Part shown: positions 63,071 through 64,000 of the stretch, piece after piece | How the letters are laid out: every line of letters begins with the position of its first letter | How positions within the stretch are numbered: position 1 is the stretch's first letter | DNA from: Anaerolineae bacterium | Lineage (GTDB): Bacteria > Chloroflexota > Anaerolineae > Aggregatilineales > Phototrophicaceae | NCBI GenBank assembly: GCA_022822545.1 | Contig: JAJEBE010000010.1 | Span: 1-64,000 of the forward strand | Reading direction: 5' to 3' | DNA: 64,000 nt | Translations under genes and position numbers: made by a program | Notes under the pieces: model-generated | Seen by the model: the letters and a program-made list of their open reading frames with translations, nothing else | Told to the model about the DNA's origin: nothing | Databases searched by the model: none

Positions 63071-63373
63071 TTCCATGCCTGTTCTTTTTCTGCTACCCTG
63101 ACACCATGAACGCCAAATCGCCAATCCAGCATCTATCCGAAACCATGCTGTCCCTAATCCAAAATACAACTATTATCGCGCCAAATCCGCAATTTCAGCG
63201 CCCAGACTACCGCTGTATCCATACTGTATTGATAGAGACCAGCAAACTTGCCATCCTCTGCCTATGTTTACTTCAACTTTTTTATCTTCTGTTGGTACTG
63301 TATTTATCCTCTGTGGGGCTTTTTGGGGTCTTTTTTTATCCTTTGCTTCTTTGCCGGAATGATCTTGAAAGGA
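63071..63373 (+). other. AT-richer gene-free stretch
   Basis: No convincing gene. A plus-strand open frame from 63106 reads through hydrophobic residues but runs into the antisense of the MFS gene and has no family likeness. A T-rich part around 63290-63350 is unlike the neighbourhood. With 62785-63070 it makes a ~680-bp scar between ffh and the MFS gene. Confidence 0.5.
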
Positions 63374-63400
63374 CAAAAAAATGCCGAAACATTCTCGGCT
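63374..63400 (-). terminator. Intrinsic terminator of the MFS gene
   Basis: On the minus strand GCCGA (63399-63395) and TCGGC (63387-63383) enclose GAATGTT and are followed by ATTTTTTT. It lies 62 bp beyond the MFS stop codon. The stem is short, so moderate strength. Confidence 0.6.
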
Positions 63401-63461
63401 CCTCTTCCCGAGCGCTGCAAGCGCGGCGGACGACCCTGCGGCTGCCAGCGGTCAGAGCCGT

Positions 63462-64000
63462 TCAGGCTGCGCTCTGCCCGTCAGACGGCACGAAGCGCCG
63501 CATGACGACGAAAGCGACAAGACCCAGCACGCCGGCCACCACGCCGATAAGCAGGAAGTTGCCTTCGCTGAACTTGTAGATCAGCGCGCCCAGCGCAGCC
63601 CCCGCGACGCGCCCGAGCGAATGCGCGCCCATATTCGCGCTCATCATCACCGCGCGGGACTTCGGCATGATCTCGGTGAAGAGGGGCAAGGCGGAGACGA
63701 TAGCCGTCTCAATACAGATGAACATCACAAATATGCCGAACATCGCCAGCGGCAAACTGAAGTTGAGATAAGGAATGATGAAGAAACAGATGGCGGCCAC
63801 AAGCATGCCGTACATGGACGTCTGCTTCGTGCCGAAGCGGTCCGCGACTGTGATGACGATGAACTCGCCGATGACCTCCGCCACAGCGATCACGATGGTG
63901 ATAGCGCCGAGAGCGGTGAGCAGCAAGTCGAAGGAGTCTTCCATCCACAAGCCGTAATTGATGAAGAAGATTTCGTGCGACAGCGTCAAGCACAGGGAGT
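63462..64000 (-). CDS. Major facilitator superfamily transporter, 5' end outside the window
   Basis: Only the C-terminal ~179 residues are present; the frame stays open to base 64000, so the in-frame TTG at 63989 is not taken as a start. Five to six membrane helices can be seen, e.g. LLLTALGAITIVIAVAEVIG, FIVITVADRFGTK (loop with the MFS Asp-Arg-x-Gly motif), LVAAICFFIIPYL, MFGIFVMFICIETAIVSALP and FLLIGVVAGVLGLVAFVVM. EIMPKSRAVMMSANMGAHSLGR resembles the loop and helix of drug/sugar efflux MFS proteins. The substrate is unknown. Confidence 0.85.
   Translation of the reverse strand, partial: SLCLTLSHEIFFINYGLWMEDSFDLLLTALGAITIVIAVAEVIGEFIVITVADRFGTKQTSMYGMLVAAICFFIIPYLNFSLPLAMFGIFVMFICIETAIVSALPLFTEIMPKSRAVMMSANMGAHSLGRVAGAALGALIYKFSEGNFLLIGVVAGVLGLVAFVVMRRFVPSDGQSAA

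Noticed and set aside
63106..63579. Plus-strand frame with hydrophobic residues between ffh and the MFS gene
   Set aside because: Its second half is antisense to the MFS coding sequence, its first half is AT-rich non-coding sequence read as Leu/Phe, and no ribosome site is present.

Overview
The window is GC-rich bacterial chromosome with tightly packed genes, many 1-8 bp start/stop overlaps and little space between genes. It looks most like a member of the Chloroflexota (Anaerolineae/Caldilineae-like), possibly an environmental or host-associated lineage. The pointers are a topoisomerase I fused to an N-terminal four-cysteine finger, an AroK-AroB fusion, RqcH/RicT-type factors, and an accessory repertoire rich in ROK, Gfo/Idh/MocA, PhyH, creatininase, M81 and family 5 oligopeptide-type ABC proteins. 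This is inference from gene content; no 16S gene or other decisive marker lies here.

Bases 1-15537 are mostly housekeeping. A shikimate operon runs aroA (5' truncated)-aroE-aroC-aroKB fusion-aroQ, followed by glnA and a convergent aspartate kinase. Then come ricT, an LmbE-type deacetylase, an M20 amidohydrolase, a divergent glutamine-amidotransferase-fold protein, purA, a small membrane protein, an anchored c-type cytochrome and rqcH. Bases 15550-20110 hold three envelope glycosyltransferases and a divergent PfkB sugar kinase. Bases 20111-21072 are non-coding and scarred: a symmetric cluster of TTTGTCCG/CGGACAAA motifs, a decayed IS5-type transposase fragment and a 136-bp repeat with inverted ends. 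A related decayed copy lies in the opposite orientation at 62873-63070, about 42 kb away.

Bases 21073-50028 are accessory. They contain an ABC exporter, a Gfo/Idh oxidoreductase, a membrane-anchored solute-binding-like protein paired with a clan-A glycoside hydrolase, and a sulfotransferase-like P-loop protein overlapping a class IV aminotransferase homologue that has lost its PLP lysine. An orphan molybdenum hydroxylase large subunit follows. Two divergent catabolic operons come next: creatininase/ketopantoate-reductase-like/SDR on one side, PhyH/DapA-like/Old-Yellow-Enzyme on the other. After an aldo/keto reductase and GalM there is an eight-gene uptake operon: solute-binding protein, OppB, OppC with an inserted solute-binding-protein-like lobe, OppD, OppF, a small membrane protein, a ROK kinase and an M81 protein. 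A ROK repressor and a divergent Gfo/Idh gene share one overlapping promoter/palindrome region just upstream. tRNA-Arg(CCG) closes this part.

Bases 50365-64000 return to core functions. A lipoprotein and an M23 protein are followed by an MBL hydrolase overlapping greA. Then a long minus-strand block reads ffh-rpsP-khpA-rimM-dprA-manC-topA-membrane protein. The window ends in a truncated MFS gene. The parts that look least described are the OppC insertion, the lysine-less aminotransferase with its sulfotransferase-like partner, the decayed inverted repeat pair and the TTTGTCCG cluster.
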